Shown: positions 33,792 through 43,212, numbered from the stretch's first letter. The stretch: 64,000 nt of DNA from Enterococcus rivorum (GCF_001742285.1 NZ_MIEK01000078.1:62001-126000); one strand, 5' to 3'. Notes: generated by a model not told the origin, from the sequence alone. Translations and numbers: made by a program.

Positions 33792-35294
33792 ATGCGATTA
33801 TTTTTAGATAGTATGTTTGATCGGAAAATGTATATTCTTAACTTTATAGAGAGTAGTAAAAATCCCGTAACTATAAAAGAAATTACTGAGAAAACAGGAT
33901 TATCTAAGAAAACAGTGTCAAAAGTTGTAAAAGAATTTGCACACGAACATGATAAGCACAAAGGGAATTTTGAAACAGTCTGTATAAATGGAAAAATAAA
34001 AAATGTTCAGGCTCAAAACCTTGATTTAGAAGGAATTAGTAGTAACTATTTAAAACAATCCATATTATACGAAATGATTAAGGAATTATTTTTATATGAT
34101 AATATTGATGCCATCAAATTTTGTGATTTAAAATTTATAAGCACCTCAACTTTTTCTAGATATAGAAAAAAGCTTCAAGGAATTCTTCGTAGTTGCGGAT
34201 TAAGCTTATCAAGAACTAATCAGATTATTGGAGATGAGCTGCAAATAAGAAACTTTTTTCTACTTTTTTTTTCAAGTAGTGGCAGTCAATGGGAGTTTGA
34301 TATACAAGAGTTTGAATTCTTGAATAAGTATTTATCAAGAAAATTATCAAATTGGAATTCATATACTTTTCAAGAAAGGAAAAAAATTATTTTAATTATC
34401 CACATTAGCAATGTTCGTTTCAGACAAAGAAATCTCTTTTATCCTATGAGATTACAGAAAATAGCTGAATTACATACTGATTCTATATATACAAAAGTAT
34501 TATATGATTATTTCTCAATATATAAAAATAAGAACAAACAGCAATTATGGAATGAATTAAGCATTGCACTTTTCTTTCTGTATAAAGAAAGATTAATCAA
34601 GGAAGAACTTGATATGGAAGCTTATAACAACTATTTTTCAAGTGAAAAGTTTTCATTTGTATATATGAGTGAAAAATTCACGAAAAAAATCATCGATTTT
34701 TTTTTTGATGGTGCTCAAGACATAAATCTATACTGGAGAATCAGGCAAGAAATGGATTTGTTCCATTTACAGTTAGAATTATGTTTTATAGATTCCCATC
34801 TATTCTATTATATTTATGATGAAAAAAACTTATTTCATTTAGATCCATTTGAAGAAGAAATTAGAAGGAAAGTAGCTATTATTTTTAAAGAACTAAAAAG
34901 TAATGATTTATATAGGAAACTGTTTTTTTCTATAAAAGAGAGTGCAATATTGGAATATTTATATTTAATGATTTACACATTAGTTGCTGAATTTTCCATA
35001 ACCAAAGTGGAACCAATAAAAATAGTACTAAAAAATTCCAAGGTTTTTGTAAAAGATATTTTGGAGAATAAAATAACCTCTTTTTTCGGAGAAAGCATAA
35101 AAATAGTGAATATTAATGAACCAGTTGATATTGTTGTCACAGATATTAGCATTCCTTCCTTAAGTGAAGAAATTCAAAGTGTATATGTAACTACATTTTC
35201 TGATCTGTCAGATTTGTCAACACTATTTGGGGAAATTTCAAGTTTGATTATCAAAAAATTTGATGATAGAAAAATGATTACTATAGATTCATGA
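33792..35294 (+). CDS. Mga-like transcriptional regulator (rightward)
   Basis: Regulator of 500 residues with the Mga layout. First HTH about residues 20-60 (TIKEITEKTGLSKKTVSKVV); second about 105-140 (FCDLKFISTSTFSRYRKKLQ). A long helical PRD-like region follows, and a C-terminal EIIB-like domain (about 410-490) with KIVLKNSKVFVKDIL and PVDIVVTDISIPS. AAAGGAG precedes the ATG. Only about 97 bp separate it from the OmpR-type regulator gene and the WxL genes downstream, making it the likely main activator of that cluster. It differs clearly from its divergent neighbour, so this is not a recent duplication. Confidence 0.8.
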   Translation: MRLFLDSMFDRKMYILNFIESSKNPVTIKEITEKTGLSKKTVSKVVKEFAHEHDKHKGNFETVCINGKIKNVQAQNLDLEGISSNYLKQSILYEMIKELFLYDNIDAIKFCDLKFISTSTFSRYRKKLQGILRSCGLSLSRTNQIIGDELQIRNFFLLFFSSSGSQWEFDIQEFEFLNKYLSRKLSNWNSYTFQERKKIILIIHISNVRFRQRNLFYPMRLQKIAELHTDSIYTKVLYDYFSIYKNKNKQQLWNELSIALFFLYKERLIKEELDMEAYNNYFSSEKFSFVYMSEKFTKKIIDFFFDGAQDINLYWRIRQEMDLFHLQLELCFIDSHLFYYIYDEKNLFHLDPFEEEIRRKVAIIFKELKSNDLYRKLFFSIKESAILEYLYLMIYTLVAEFSITKVEPIKIVLKNSKVFVKDILENKITSFFGESIKIVNINEPVDIVVTDISIPSLSEEIQSVYVTTFSDLSDLSTLFGEISSLIIKKFDDRKMITIDS

Positions 35295-35391
35295 TTTTCT
35301 ATCTAATTGCACAATTGAATTTCTTTTTCAATCTTATAAAACTGGACTGTGAATAATGGACAACGACTTATAACTTTTAGGAGATGGAAAT

Positions 35392-36081
35392 ATGTATAAA
35401 ATCGGAGTTGTATCAACTTCTGAAAGTAACGAATATGAACATTTAATAGAATTGAAAAGATTAGGGCATGAAATTAATAGAATAAATGCTGAGGATTTAT
35501 CAGAAGAGGTTTGTGATATGGAAGGATGTATTATAGAAGATTTTGATCTATCTAATTTAAATCGTATCTGTGAAATACTCATGAAAGTTAAGAAAATTTT
35601 TAATGGAGTGGTTTGGGTGATTTCAAAATCACCAACAAAAGCGAGTAACATAGTTTATCTTCATTTAGGGGCGGATGGAGTTTACGATTTTCAAAAGGAC
35701 CATGAAGAATTTGCATTACAATTAAATAATGCATTAAATCGATCTATAAGACAATCTAGTAAAATTAATAATAACCTTTTAAAGCTAAATCGCATTGAAT
35801 TGAATCCAAGAAATTTATCTGTTCTAAAAAATGGAGAAGAAATAAGTTTAACAAAAATGGAATTTAAATTGTTGGGTCTTCTATTTGATAATAAAGGACA
35901 AACAATTTGTTATGAAGAAATAAGTGACTACTTATGGAAAGAAGAAAATGGGAATATTGATGAGCAACGTTTTAAGATTGGTAATCTAATGTTTAATTTG
36001 AGAAAGAAAGTCGAAGGAAGTTCAACTAACCCTCGTTTTTTGAAGACGATTCGGTCTAAGGGATATATGTTCAAAATATAG
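35392..36081 (+). CDS. OmpR-type winged-helix regulator with degenerate receiver
   Basis: Regulator of 229 residues. C-terminal OmpR/PhoB DNA-binding domain (about 135-229): ISLTKMEFKLLGLLFDNKGQ, then recognition region and SKGYMFKI end. The N-terminal 120 residues have receiver-like shape. However, the N-terminal acidic pair is absent (IGVVSTSESN), and the conserved Lys after GAD is not present in LGADGVYDFQKD. An acidic stretch IIEDFD lies where the phospho-Asp is expected. It is therefore probably not controlled by phosphorylation. Such orphan regulators often head WxL clusters. GGAGATGG lies before ATG. Confidence 0.85.
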   Translation: MYKIGVVSTSESNEYEHLIELKRLGHEINRINAEDLSEEVCDMEGCIIEDFDLSNLNRICEILMKVKKIFNGVVWVISKSPTKASNIVYLHLGADGVYDFQKDHEEFALQLNNALNRSIRQSSKINNNLLKLNRIELNPRNLSVLKNGEEISLTKMEFKLLGLLFDNKGQTICYEEISDYLWKEENGNIDEQRFKIGNLMFNLRKKVEGSSTNPRFLKTIRSKGYMFKI

Positions 36082-36163
36082 AAGCTGTCAATAAATAAAC
36101 TATTGAGCTTGTTTGGAAATTAAGGCTTGTTTGATAGGGATCCAAAAAAAAGGAGGAAGCATT

Positions 36164-36508
36164 TTGAGAAAGCAACAAAAAATTATAATAGGATTTACGG
36201 TGTTTATACTCTTTTTCTTTGGATGTTCTAAAAATGTTTATGCTGATATGGATGGTGGGGTAGTTCAAACTAACGGGGTATTAGAGTTTCATGAAGAAGA
36301 GAGTACACAATCAACAACTACTAGTAGTAGCTTAGAGAGTCAAGAATCTACTACGGATAGCTCCTCAGTTACTTGGAAACCTGACAAAAAATATCCTTCA
36401 ACAGGAGAGTTAATTGGGAAAAGTTTATTCTTAAGTGGGATTTTTATATTACTTCTGTACATTGCCTTTTTCTTCAAAAAGAAAATTAGAAGAGGGGAGG
36501 GCGAATAG
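36164..36508 (+). CDS. Small sortase-anchored protein with YPSTG motif
   Basis: Cell-wall protein of 114 residues. Signal peptide about 1-27 (IIIGFTVFILFFFGCSKNVY). A short Ser/Thr/Glu-rich mature part follows, then a sorting signal: YPSTGE (an LPXTG variant), a hydrophobic segment LFLSGIFILLLYIAFFF and basic tail KKKIRRGEGE. The start is TTG 36164, preceded by AAAGGAGG; the frame runs 17 codons upstream without a ribosome site. Small LPXTG proteins of this size are regular members of WxL clusters and may anchor the complex to peptidoglycan. Its stop codon overlaps the next start region. Confidence 0.85.
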   Translation: MRKQQKIIIGFTVFILFFFGCSKNVYADMDGGVVQTNGVLEFHEEESTQSTTTSSSLESQESTTDSSSVTWKPDKKYPSTGELIGKSLFLSGIFILLLYIAFFFKKKIRRGEGE

Positions 36509-36509
36509 A

Positions 36510-37304
36510 GTGAAAAGTTTGAAAATAAAAATAGGTGTAACCAGTCTTGTTTTAGTAATGTTTACTCATCCAATAGTTGGTTTTGCGGAAAGTAGCGTTA
36601 TAGGGAAAGAAACAGTTCGATTTGAAGCGGAGTATGCTCAGGAAGTAAGAGATCCAGAAAATCCAGATGTAAAAGCTAATCCAGGGGTAAGTCCTGTAAC
36701 GACAGGTGATTTAAGAATTGATTTTGTACCCCAATTCAATTTTTTGGCGCAAAAAATGTCGTCTAAAGATGAAATTTATCAAGGGAATGCCCAACTTTTT
36801 TTCGGAGATACTGGAGCAAGAGGAAATTTTATTCAAGTTTCAGATTACAGAGGGACTGGATCTGGTTGGAAACTTCAAGTAAGGCAAGAAACACAGTTTA
36901 AAAATGACCAAGCTGAGAACAAAGAATTAAAAGGAGCACTGATTTCAATAGACCAATCTTGGGTGAACTCTACACGTTCTGAAAATGAAGCGCCCGTTGT
37001 CTCAAAAGATATTATTCATATGGATAATATTGGCGAAACATATAATCTAGCAGAAGCAAAACAGGGGACTGGGCAAGGGACTTGGCATATTATTTTTGGC
37101 TCTTCTTCTGACAACAATAAGGGGAGAAAGCAGACGTTATCCCCAATCACAGATAGTAGAGGCAAACCAATTTTAGACGGTAAGTTTGAAAATAAGCCAA
37201 TGGTTAAAAATAGTGCATTAACGTTGTCAGTACCAGGAGCAACGAAAAAAAGTCAGGTACCTTACGAAACGATGATAACTTGGATTTTATCCGAGCTACC
37301 ATAA
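36510..37304 (+). CDS. WxL-domain surface protein
   Basis: Secreted protein of 264 residues. Signal peptide about 1-26 ending in FAES. The WxL cell-wall-binding domain covers most of the rest: first Trp-x-Leu in SGWKLQVRQET, second in the terminal YETMITWILSELP. The strand TGDLRIDFVPQFNF near the N-terminus is typical of the family. It would attach non-covalently to peptidoglycan or to the DUF916 protein encoded two genes on. The start is GTG 36510 with GGGAGGG upstream. It begins one base after the YPSTG gene, within one operon. Confidence 0.93.
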   Translation: MKSLKIKIGVTSLVLVMFTHPIVGFAESSVIGKETVRFEAEYAQEVRDPENPDVKANPGVSPVTTGDLRIDFVPQFNFLAQKMSSKDEIYQGNAQLFFGDTGARGNFIQVSDYRGTGSGWKLQVRQETQFKNDQAENKELKGALISIDQSWVNSTRSENEAPVVSKDIIHMDNIGETYNLAEAKQGTGQGTWHIIFGSSSDNNKGRKQTLSPITDSRGKPILDGKFENKPMVKNSALTLSVPGATKKSQVPYETMITWILSELP

Positions 37305-37336
37305 ATAAAAAACAAACACAATAGGAGGAAACACAA

Positions 37337-38116
37337 ATGAAAAAATCATTAAAATTAGTTAGTGCAGCTTTTATGGCTACATTAGCTTTCGGGATGTTAT
37401 TACCGACAGCCGTGAAAGCAGAAGGAGAAACAGGAAAACCAGATGTAACTAGTAAAGGTAAAATCAAATTTACCCAAGACGACACTGTAAATCCACCTAA
37501 CGTAGGACCAGGTGAAGGCGGAGAAGAAATCGAAGAGCCAACTCAAAATCCAGCAAAATTACCATTAAAAATCGTTTCTGTTACAGATTTAGATTTTGAT
37601 ACACACAAAATTGTTGCTAACGATCTTGACAAGAAATTTAATGCAACAGCTTTTAAAACTAAGACAAAAGGAGAAAATCCTAAAGACGTAATTTTACCTC
37701 ACTTTGTTAGATTCCAAGATATTCGTTCAGATGGCGAAAACAATCATTATACAGTATCGGCAAAATTGACTAAACAATTTTCTGATGGTAACAAAACGTT
37801 AACTGGAGCATCAATTGAATATAAGAATCTTAGTTTAGTATCTGGAACAAATAACGCAACATTGCCAGATACTAAAGATGGTGCACTAGTAAATACATTT
37901 ACACTAACTGAAAAAGGTGGACCAGAAACAGTATTTACAAACAAACAAGACGGTAAAGGATTTGGAGTGTTCGAAATAGTGTTTGGTGATATTAAGAAGC
38001 CTATTGAAAATGCTTCTGATTATGAAAATATAGTGTTAACTGTTCCTGGAGATAATGTTATTAAAACAGGAGACTATCAAGCAGAAATTACTTGGTCAAT
38101 CGCTGAAGTGAAGTAA
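37337..38116 (+). CDS. WxL-like surface protein with altered WxL motifs
   Basis: Secreted protein of 259 residues. Signal peptide about 1-28, ending AVKAEG. A Gly/Pro/Glu linker (about 50-72) precedes the domain. The fold pattern of WxL proteins is clear (LPLKIVSVTDLDFDTHKI; the end YQAEITWSIAEVK). But the first motif has Tyr in place of Trp (HYTVSAKL) and the last is W-S-I instead of W-x-L. It may therefore bind the wall differently or serve as the structural partner of the DUF916 protein. AGGAGG precedes ATG. A perfect 16-bp hairpin follows at 38132. Confidence 0.88.
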   Translation: MKKSLKLVSAAFMATLAFGMLLPTAVKAEGETGKPDVTSKGKIKFTQDDTVNPPNVGPGEGGEEIEEPTQNPAKLPLKIVSVTDLDFDTHKIVANDLDKKFNATAFKTKTKGENPKDVILPHFVRFQDIRSDGENNHYTVSAKLTKQFSDGNKTLTGASIEYKNLSLVSGTNNATLPDTKDGALVNTFTLTEKGGPETVFTNKQDGKGFGVFEIVFGDIKKPIENASDYENIVLTVPGDNVIKTGDYQAEITWSIAEVK

Positions 38117-38131
38117 TAGAGTGAAAGTTTT

Positions 38132-38174
38132 GAATACTGAGATAAAAAGAGCGATTTGTTTTATCTCAGTATTC
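38132..38174 (+). other. Strong intra-operon hairpin without T-tract
   Basis: GAATACTGAGATAAAA at 38132-38147 pairs perfectly with TTTTATCTCAGTATTC at 38159-38174 over an 11-base loop. The sequence after it is TATAAAAAG, so it is not a classic terminator. It may protect the WxL mRNA end or tune expression of the DUF916 gene. Confidence 0.75.
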
Positions 38175-38198
38175 TATAAAAAGAGAGGTTTTTAATTT

Positions 38199-39287
38199 AT
38201 GAAGAAAAATAGAGTAAGTTTTCTTTTAATGTTTATATACATAGTTGGACTATTTTTTCCATTAAGTACTTTTGCAGAAGGAAATAGTCAAATGAATTTA
38301 GAGGGTTTTTCTTTTGAAGTAATTCTACCAGAAAACCAACATAATCATGAGGTCACTTATTTTGATTTAATGATGAATCCTGGACAAAAGCAAACGGTTA
38401 AAATTAAGATGAATAATTCATCTGATGAAGAAATTCAAATTAGTGTGAAAATGAATGGTGCTAAAACGAATAGCAATGGAGTGATTGAGTATGGTCCTAA
38501 CCAATTAGAAAATGATGCCTCTTTAAAACATGACTTTATAGACATTGTTAAAGGACCTAAAGAGGTGAAGATTCCAGCCAAAAGTAGTATCATGGCTGAA
38601 TTTAACATTTCAATGCCGGAAGCTACAATTGAGGGATATATTTCTGGTGGGATTCAATTAGAACAACTGAATGCAGAGGGTGTTAAAAAAGAAACTGAAA
38701 CGGGCATGGTTGTTAATAAATTTGCTTATCTTGTAGGAATGCTATTGAGTGAAAAAGATACTACAGCAATTAAACCAGATATGAAATTAAACAAAGTACA
38801 TCCTGAACTACAAAACTATAGAAATGCTGTCTTTGTCAATTTTTCAAATATTATGCCAGTTTATACAGAAGACATGACTGTTGACGTTCAATTAATGAAA
38901 AAAGGATCAGCAGAAGTTTTATATAATACGAAGAAGTCTAATATGCGTATGGCACCTAATTCCATGATAAATTTTCCTATTTCTATGAATGGTGAAAAGA
39001 TGGTTCCTGGAGATTATGAAGCAAAAATCCTTGTAACGACAGCAGCAGGAGAAAAATGGTCTTGGGAAGAACCATTCAAAATAACCAAAGAAGAAGCCGA
39101 TAAATTTAACTCAGAAGATTTGAGTTTGGTACAAGATAGAAAAATCGATTGGAAATTAATTGGAATGTTTGTAGGTGGATTGCTAGTTATTTTTGGCGTA
39201 GTTTTCCTCATTGTTCATTCAGTAAATAAAAAGAAAAAAGAAAAACTGAGAAAAAAGAAAAACAGGAAAAAAAAGAAGGAACGATAA
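38199..39287 (+). CDS. DUF916/DUF3324 WxL-interacting membrane protein
   Basis: Surface scaffold of 362 residues. Signal peptide about 1-27. The DUF916 domain (about 33-155), a peptidoglycan-binding part, has FSFEVILPENQHNHEVTYFD and GYISGGIQLE. The DUF3324 domain (about 165-300), a host/partner-binding part, has VNKFAYLVGMLL and MVPGDYEAKILV. One transmembrane helix about 308-330, then an extremely Lys-rich cytoplasmic tail (KKKKEKLRKKKNRKKKKER). It is the conserved companion of WxL proteins and probably tethers them at the membrane. Confidence 0.94.
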   Translation: MKKNRVSFLLMFIYIVGLFFPLSTFAEGNSQMNLEGFSFEVILPENQHNHEVTYFDLMMNPGQKQTVKIKMNNSSDEEIQISVKMNGAKTNSNGVIEYGPNQLENDASLKHDFIDIVKGPKEVKIPAKSSIMAEFNISMPEATIEGYISGGIQLEQLNAEGVKKETETGMVVNKFAYLVGMLLSEKDTTAIKPDMKLNKVHPELQNYRNAVFVNFSNIMPVYTEDMTVDVQLMKKGSAEVLYNTKKSNMRMAPNSMINFPISMNGEKMVPGDYEAKILVTTAAGEKWSWEEPFKITKEEADKFNSEDLSLVQDRKIDWKLIGMFVGGLLVIFGVVFLIVHSVNKKKKEKLRKKKNRKKKKER

Positions 39288-39312
39288 TTTATAAGAATAG
39301 GAGAATAAGGTA

Positions 39313-39978
39313 TTGAAGATCCTTGATTGGTCTTTTGTTCTGTTGTTATCTTTAGGCATATTAGCCTTCCTGTTCTCACTATTGTATTTATATGTTTTTT
39401 GTGCAATTGGAAAGCAAGCTAAATTACTAAAGAAGAAGAGAATAAAAAACAAGAAGAAAAGAAAAAAAGTTTTTCGAACGATAAAAAAATTGAATTGGCA
39501 GAAAAAAAAGAAATTGCGACAAGTATTCATTTGTTTACTGTGTTGTTCGGTAAGTACTGGAACGGCTTTTTATCTACGCTACTATCAAGCCACCAATTTG
39601 GGTGCTAGAGATTCTGAAGCCGTTGCGCAAGGGTATTATCTAATTAATAAAATCGAAGAACAACTTGACGCTGATGTAAATGAAGAAGACACTTCTAGAG
39701 TTCAAAAAAATATTTATGAGCTATCTGCTAAACTTTCCAGTTTTGGTACAACTACAGCAGATGGTGCTTTGTCTAAGCAAGGACAAATACTACTGAATAG
39801 ATTTTATGTAAACATGAAAGAATTAGGCTTGAATTTATCGAACCATTCTAGTGCAGTATTAGAAAGTGAAGAACTATATACTAACTACAAAGAAGATATT
39901 AAAAAGACGAGAAATAACCAGAAAAAAGTATTTGACTATTTTAAATTGAATGAAAGTTCATTTGAAAAAAGTAAATAA
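39313..39978 (+). CDS. WxL-cluster membrane protein of unknown function
   Basis: A 221-residue protein with two membrane helices (about 5-30 and 67-87) joined by a very basic cytoplasmic loop (KKKRIKNKKKRKKV). A C-terminal extracellular helical domain follows (about 90-221; YLINKIEEQLDADVNEEDTS). I do not recognise a named family, although similar basic two-helix proteins are known next to DUF916 genes. The start is TTG 39313 with AGGAG about ten bases upstream. The basic loop mirrors the Lys-rich tail of the preceding protein, so the two may share a cytoplasmic partner or bind acidic lipids. Confidence 0.7.
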   Translation: MKILDWSFVLLLSLGILAFLFSLLYLYVFCAIGKQAKLLKKKRIKNKKKRKKVFRTIKKLNWQKKKKLRQVFICLLCCSVSTGTAFYLRYYQATNLGARDSEAVAQGYYLINKIEEQLDADVNEEDTSRVQKNIYELSAKLSSFGTTTADGALSKQGQILLNRFYVNMKELGLNLSNHSSAVLESEELYTNYKEDIKKTRNNQKKVFDYFKLNESSFEKSK

Positions 39979-40077
39979 AATTGATAAAGTCCAGCTTACA
40001 AAAATGATTTTTAGTACCTTCAGTAAAAGGAAAGGGAGTCGCTAGTTTTCTTATCTAAGTATGAAAGGAGAATAATT

Positions 40078-43000
40078 ATGATCAAAAAATCTAAATATTA
40101 TATATATCCTATTATTTTATTAAGTATACTCGTCGCTTTATTTCTTATATCGGGGAAGTCAAATACTAAAATAAAGGCTGAAAATGTATCGAACACAAAT
40201 GATTCCAGTTATTTAAACGATTCAGATTCTAACAATTCATCTCTAATCAGTAAAGAAAAGTTTGAGCTGTTAAATAACTTTTCAAAAGAAAAATTATTGA
40301 TGCAAGATTTTGCAATTGGAAATGAATCAGATGAAATAAGCTTAACTGATTCTGTTTCAGGAACAAAGCATAGTATCAGTTGGCAGAGTTTAAGTACAAA
40401 AGGAACTTACGTTGGAGCAGGGTTTCCAAGTTACAAAGTAAATAACCAAGCAATTCTTTCCGATTCTCCCTATTTCAATAGTCAATTAATTATTAATGGA
40501 GAATTTATAGAACAGTCTTCGGATAAAAACAATATTTTTCTTAATGCTGAAAATATTGTTTATGGAAAAAAAGTTAATGAGAATAAATTAGTAGTATCTT
40601 TTCTTTATAAAGGCTATCCAATTTCAATTTACCAAACATTGAATGAAGATAAAAGTGTGACGGTAGATTATTCTATTCAAAATAGTACACAAAAAGAAAA
40701 AACGATTGGATTAAGCCAGATTAGTAGTTTTGGTAAAGAAGTGTCTGTTGTGGCTCAAGATTCCTTGGATTCAATACTATTGGATTACAAAAAAGGAAAT
40801 GATTTTTGGATTGAGACAAAAAGTTTTAATAATTGGGCATTAGGTGAACTTGAAATGATAAAAGATTCTACAATTAATTTGTATGAGCCACCTACAATAG
40901 AAGGTAACGGATGGGAAACGGGGATTCAAACGCCTAAAAATCTCCCTGTTAAATCAGAGGAAAGTACAACTTTTAAAAATGGTGGACTAGGGTTAAAAAC
41001 TGCAGGGAAGATTGTAAAACCAGAAGAAAGTGTGAGTTTCCAACAAGTCATCCACTCCTTAGTTAATAAAACAACATTAAAACTGAATGTTCCCTTGACC
41101 AAAATTTTAGAAAAAGACAACAAGGAAGCGTTGATTTCAGGAGAAATTATTGGCAGTAATGATGAAAGTTATTCTGTTACAATCAAAAATATAACCAACG
41201 GAAATGAAAGAGTCATAGAACAAACAAAAAGAGCTATCTATTCACGTTCAACAACTCCAAAAGTAGAATTTTCTACTGTCATTCCAAAGGATGAACTGTC
41301 TTACGGCGACAATATATTAAAGATTTCTGCTATAAATAAAAATGGAGATATATTAGAAGAGAATGTAACGATAAATTATTTAACGGCTACCTCGAAAGCT
41401 ATCGTATCAAGTTCAAGTACAGATACGATTAGTCTTACGGATGATTTGGGAAATAAAAATTCTATTGGTTGGACTAGCTCTGGGGTATTTGATGAGCCGA
41501 ATGTTATACCGAATTATATGAGTAATGACCAGTCATGGATGAATGATTATGGTCGAGCTTTTGGAGCAGCATTGATAGTTGATGATAATCCGGCTGTACA
41601 ATATGATCGACCAGGAATTAATACAACAACTATAAGAAACATCTTTAGTAGAGCGAAAAATGTAGTTTATACGAAGGATATAGAAAAAAGAAAATTGATT
41701 GTTGATTTTTTATATGAACCAAACGCAAGTCATAAATATAAAATAACATTGAGTCAAGAGTTAAATGATGATGGAAGTACGTTTTTAGAGTATACTGTTA
41801 AGAATAATAATGCTGTTACTAAAAAAATTGGTATGCAGCAATCTGTCGCAATAAAGACGGAGTCTCTTAAACCTGGGGGATCACCGGAAGCTAGAGTTAT
41901 TCCTACAAATAGATTTAGAGGAATCTTACTAAATTATAAACTATCTAAAGAAAATAATACTTTTGCAATATCTCCAATTGGATTTGATAACTGGGCAGCA
42001 GGAGGATTAGCTGACGTAAGTGGAAAGAACAATGAATTAAGCATTTATTCTGAAGTTCATATTACAGGTAAGGGATGGGAAAGTGGCATTCAAACGCCTA
42101 AAAAAGAAAAATTGATAGTTGGACAAGAAGTTTTATTTGCAAAACAAATCGCTGCGCTTACTATGAAAAGTATTGGGGAAAACGTTGCTCCCGGTGCAAC
42201 GAAAAGCTTTAGTACGTTAATGAAATATGGAACGTTAAGAGTACCAACCCTTCAGTTGACTAAGCCTACAAGCACAATTACATTAACCTCTGATTGGAAA
42301 GAAGAGGATCTCAATTTCTCAGGAAACGTTTTCGATCCAGATAGTCATGACTTTGATGTGATTTTAAAAAATGATAGAACTGGTATAGAGAAAGTTGTCG
42401 CTGAATATAAAGATATACCATTTTCAGAAAAAGTTGAATTTAATGATACAATTGATTACAATGATTTAGTAACTGGTTCTAATTCATTTACTCTATTTGC
42501 AGTTGATAATCTAGGAATGTCTTCACAATTCAAAAAGATTAATGTGAATAAAGGCTTTTCAGAAGTAACGGTTAAATTTTTAAATGACATGGGTGAAGAG
42601 CTAGCTGATCCAATCACACTTTTTGGACAAGTTGGAACTAAGATTGATTTAACTAAAGAGAGTAAAATAACGGAACAAGTCAATAAACTAATCAATGAGA
42701 GATACAAAGTGTCTTCAGATAATGCAACTGCTGTTGTAATTACTAAGGAACCTCAAACTATTCAATATAAATTTGAAGGAACCTTCTTTATAGAATCCGC
42801 ACCACAAGTGTTTGATTTTGGACCTACAAATGTGGGGATATTACCAATTAAAGTTGAAAAAATTCATTATGATGTTCCTTTAGTAATTTGGGATAATAGG
42901 TCCACTAAAAACAGAAAACCATGGACATTAACAGCAACTTTGGAGAGTCCTTTACAAAGTAAATTAGATCCTAACAAGGTTTTACCTGAAGCGATAAGAT

Positions 43001-43212
43001 ACAAAAAAAGTGATTCAGAAACAGTCGTTCTTAGTGAAAATGCAGCAATGCCGATATTGACTCATACTCATGATGAAAAAGGGAAATATGTTGTAACTGA
43101 TCAGTGGGATAAAGGAGAAACTGGTTTACAATTAGATATTCCAGCAGGAAGTGTCCGTAAACTTGGGGAATATGAAGCAACTATTCTTTGGAAGATTAGT
43201 GATGCTAAATAA
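40078..43212 (+). CDS. Large WxL-type surface protein with two internal repeats
   Basis: Surface protein of 1044 residues. Signal/anchor segment about 8-25. Two related units at about 87-290 and 451-678, each starting ISLTD, containing a NNWA/DNWA motif and ending in GWETGIQTPK or GWESGIQTPK; each is followed by an Ig-like stretch. Residues about 827-905 form a MucBP-like domain (EVTVKFLNDMGEELADPITL). The C-terminal WxL-like domain has PWTLTATL and terminal ATILWKISDAK, where Leu of the last WxL is Ile. It is probably the adhesive or ligand-binding member of the locus. AAAGGAG precedes ATG. The repeat units match no family I know. Confidence 0.9.
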   Translation: MIKKSKYYIYPIILLSILVALFLISGKSNTKIKAENVSNTNDSSYLNDSDSNNSSLISKEKFELLNNFSKEKLLMQDFAIGNESDEISLTDSVSGTKHSISWQSLSTKGTYVGAGFPSYKVNNQAILSDSPYFNSQLIINGEFIEQSSDKNNIFLNAENIVYGKKVNENKLVVSFLYKGYPISIYQTLNEDKSVTVDYSIQNSTQKEKTIGLSQISSFGKEVSVVAQDSLDSILLDYKKGNDFWIETKSFNNWALGELEMIKDSTINLYEPPTIEGNGWETGIQTPKNLPVKSEESTTFKNGGLGLKTAGKIVKPEESVSFQQVIHSLVNKTTLKLNVPLTKILEKDNKEALISGEIIGSNDESYSVTIKNITNGNERVIEQTKRAIYSRSTTPKVEFSTVIPKDELSYGDNILKISAINKNGDILEENVTINYLTATSKAIVSSSSTDTISLTDDLGNKNSIGWTSSGVFDEPNVIPNYMSNDQSWMNDYGRAFGAALIVDDNPAVQYDRPGINTTTIRNIFSRAKNVVYTKDIEKRKLIVDFLYEPNASHKYKITLSQELNDDGSTFLEYTVKNNNAVTKKIGMQQSVAIKTESLKPGGSPEARVIPTNRFRGILLNYKLSKENNTFAISPIGFDNWAAGGLADVSGKNNELSIYSEVHITGKGWESGIQTPKKEKLIVGQEVLFAKQIAALTMKSIGENVAPGATKSFSTLMKYGTLRVPTLQLTKPTSTITLTSDWKEEDLNFSGNVFDPDSHDFDVILKNDRTGIEKVVAEYKDIPFSEKVEFNDTIDYNDLVTGSNSFTLFAVDNLGMSSQFKKINVNKGFSEVTVKFLNDMGEELADPITLFGQVGTKIDLTKESKITEQVNKLINERYKVSSDNATAVVITKEPQTIQYKFEGTFFIESAPQVFDFGPTNVGILPIKVEKIHYDVPLVIWDNRSTKNRKPWTLTATLESPLQSKLDPNKVLPEAIRYKKSDSETVVLSENAAMPILTHTHDEKGKYVVTDQWDKGETGLQLDIPAGSVRKLGEYEATILWKISDAK

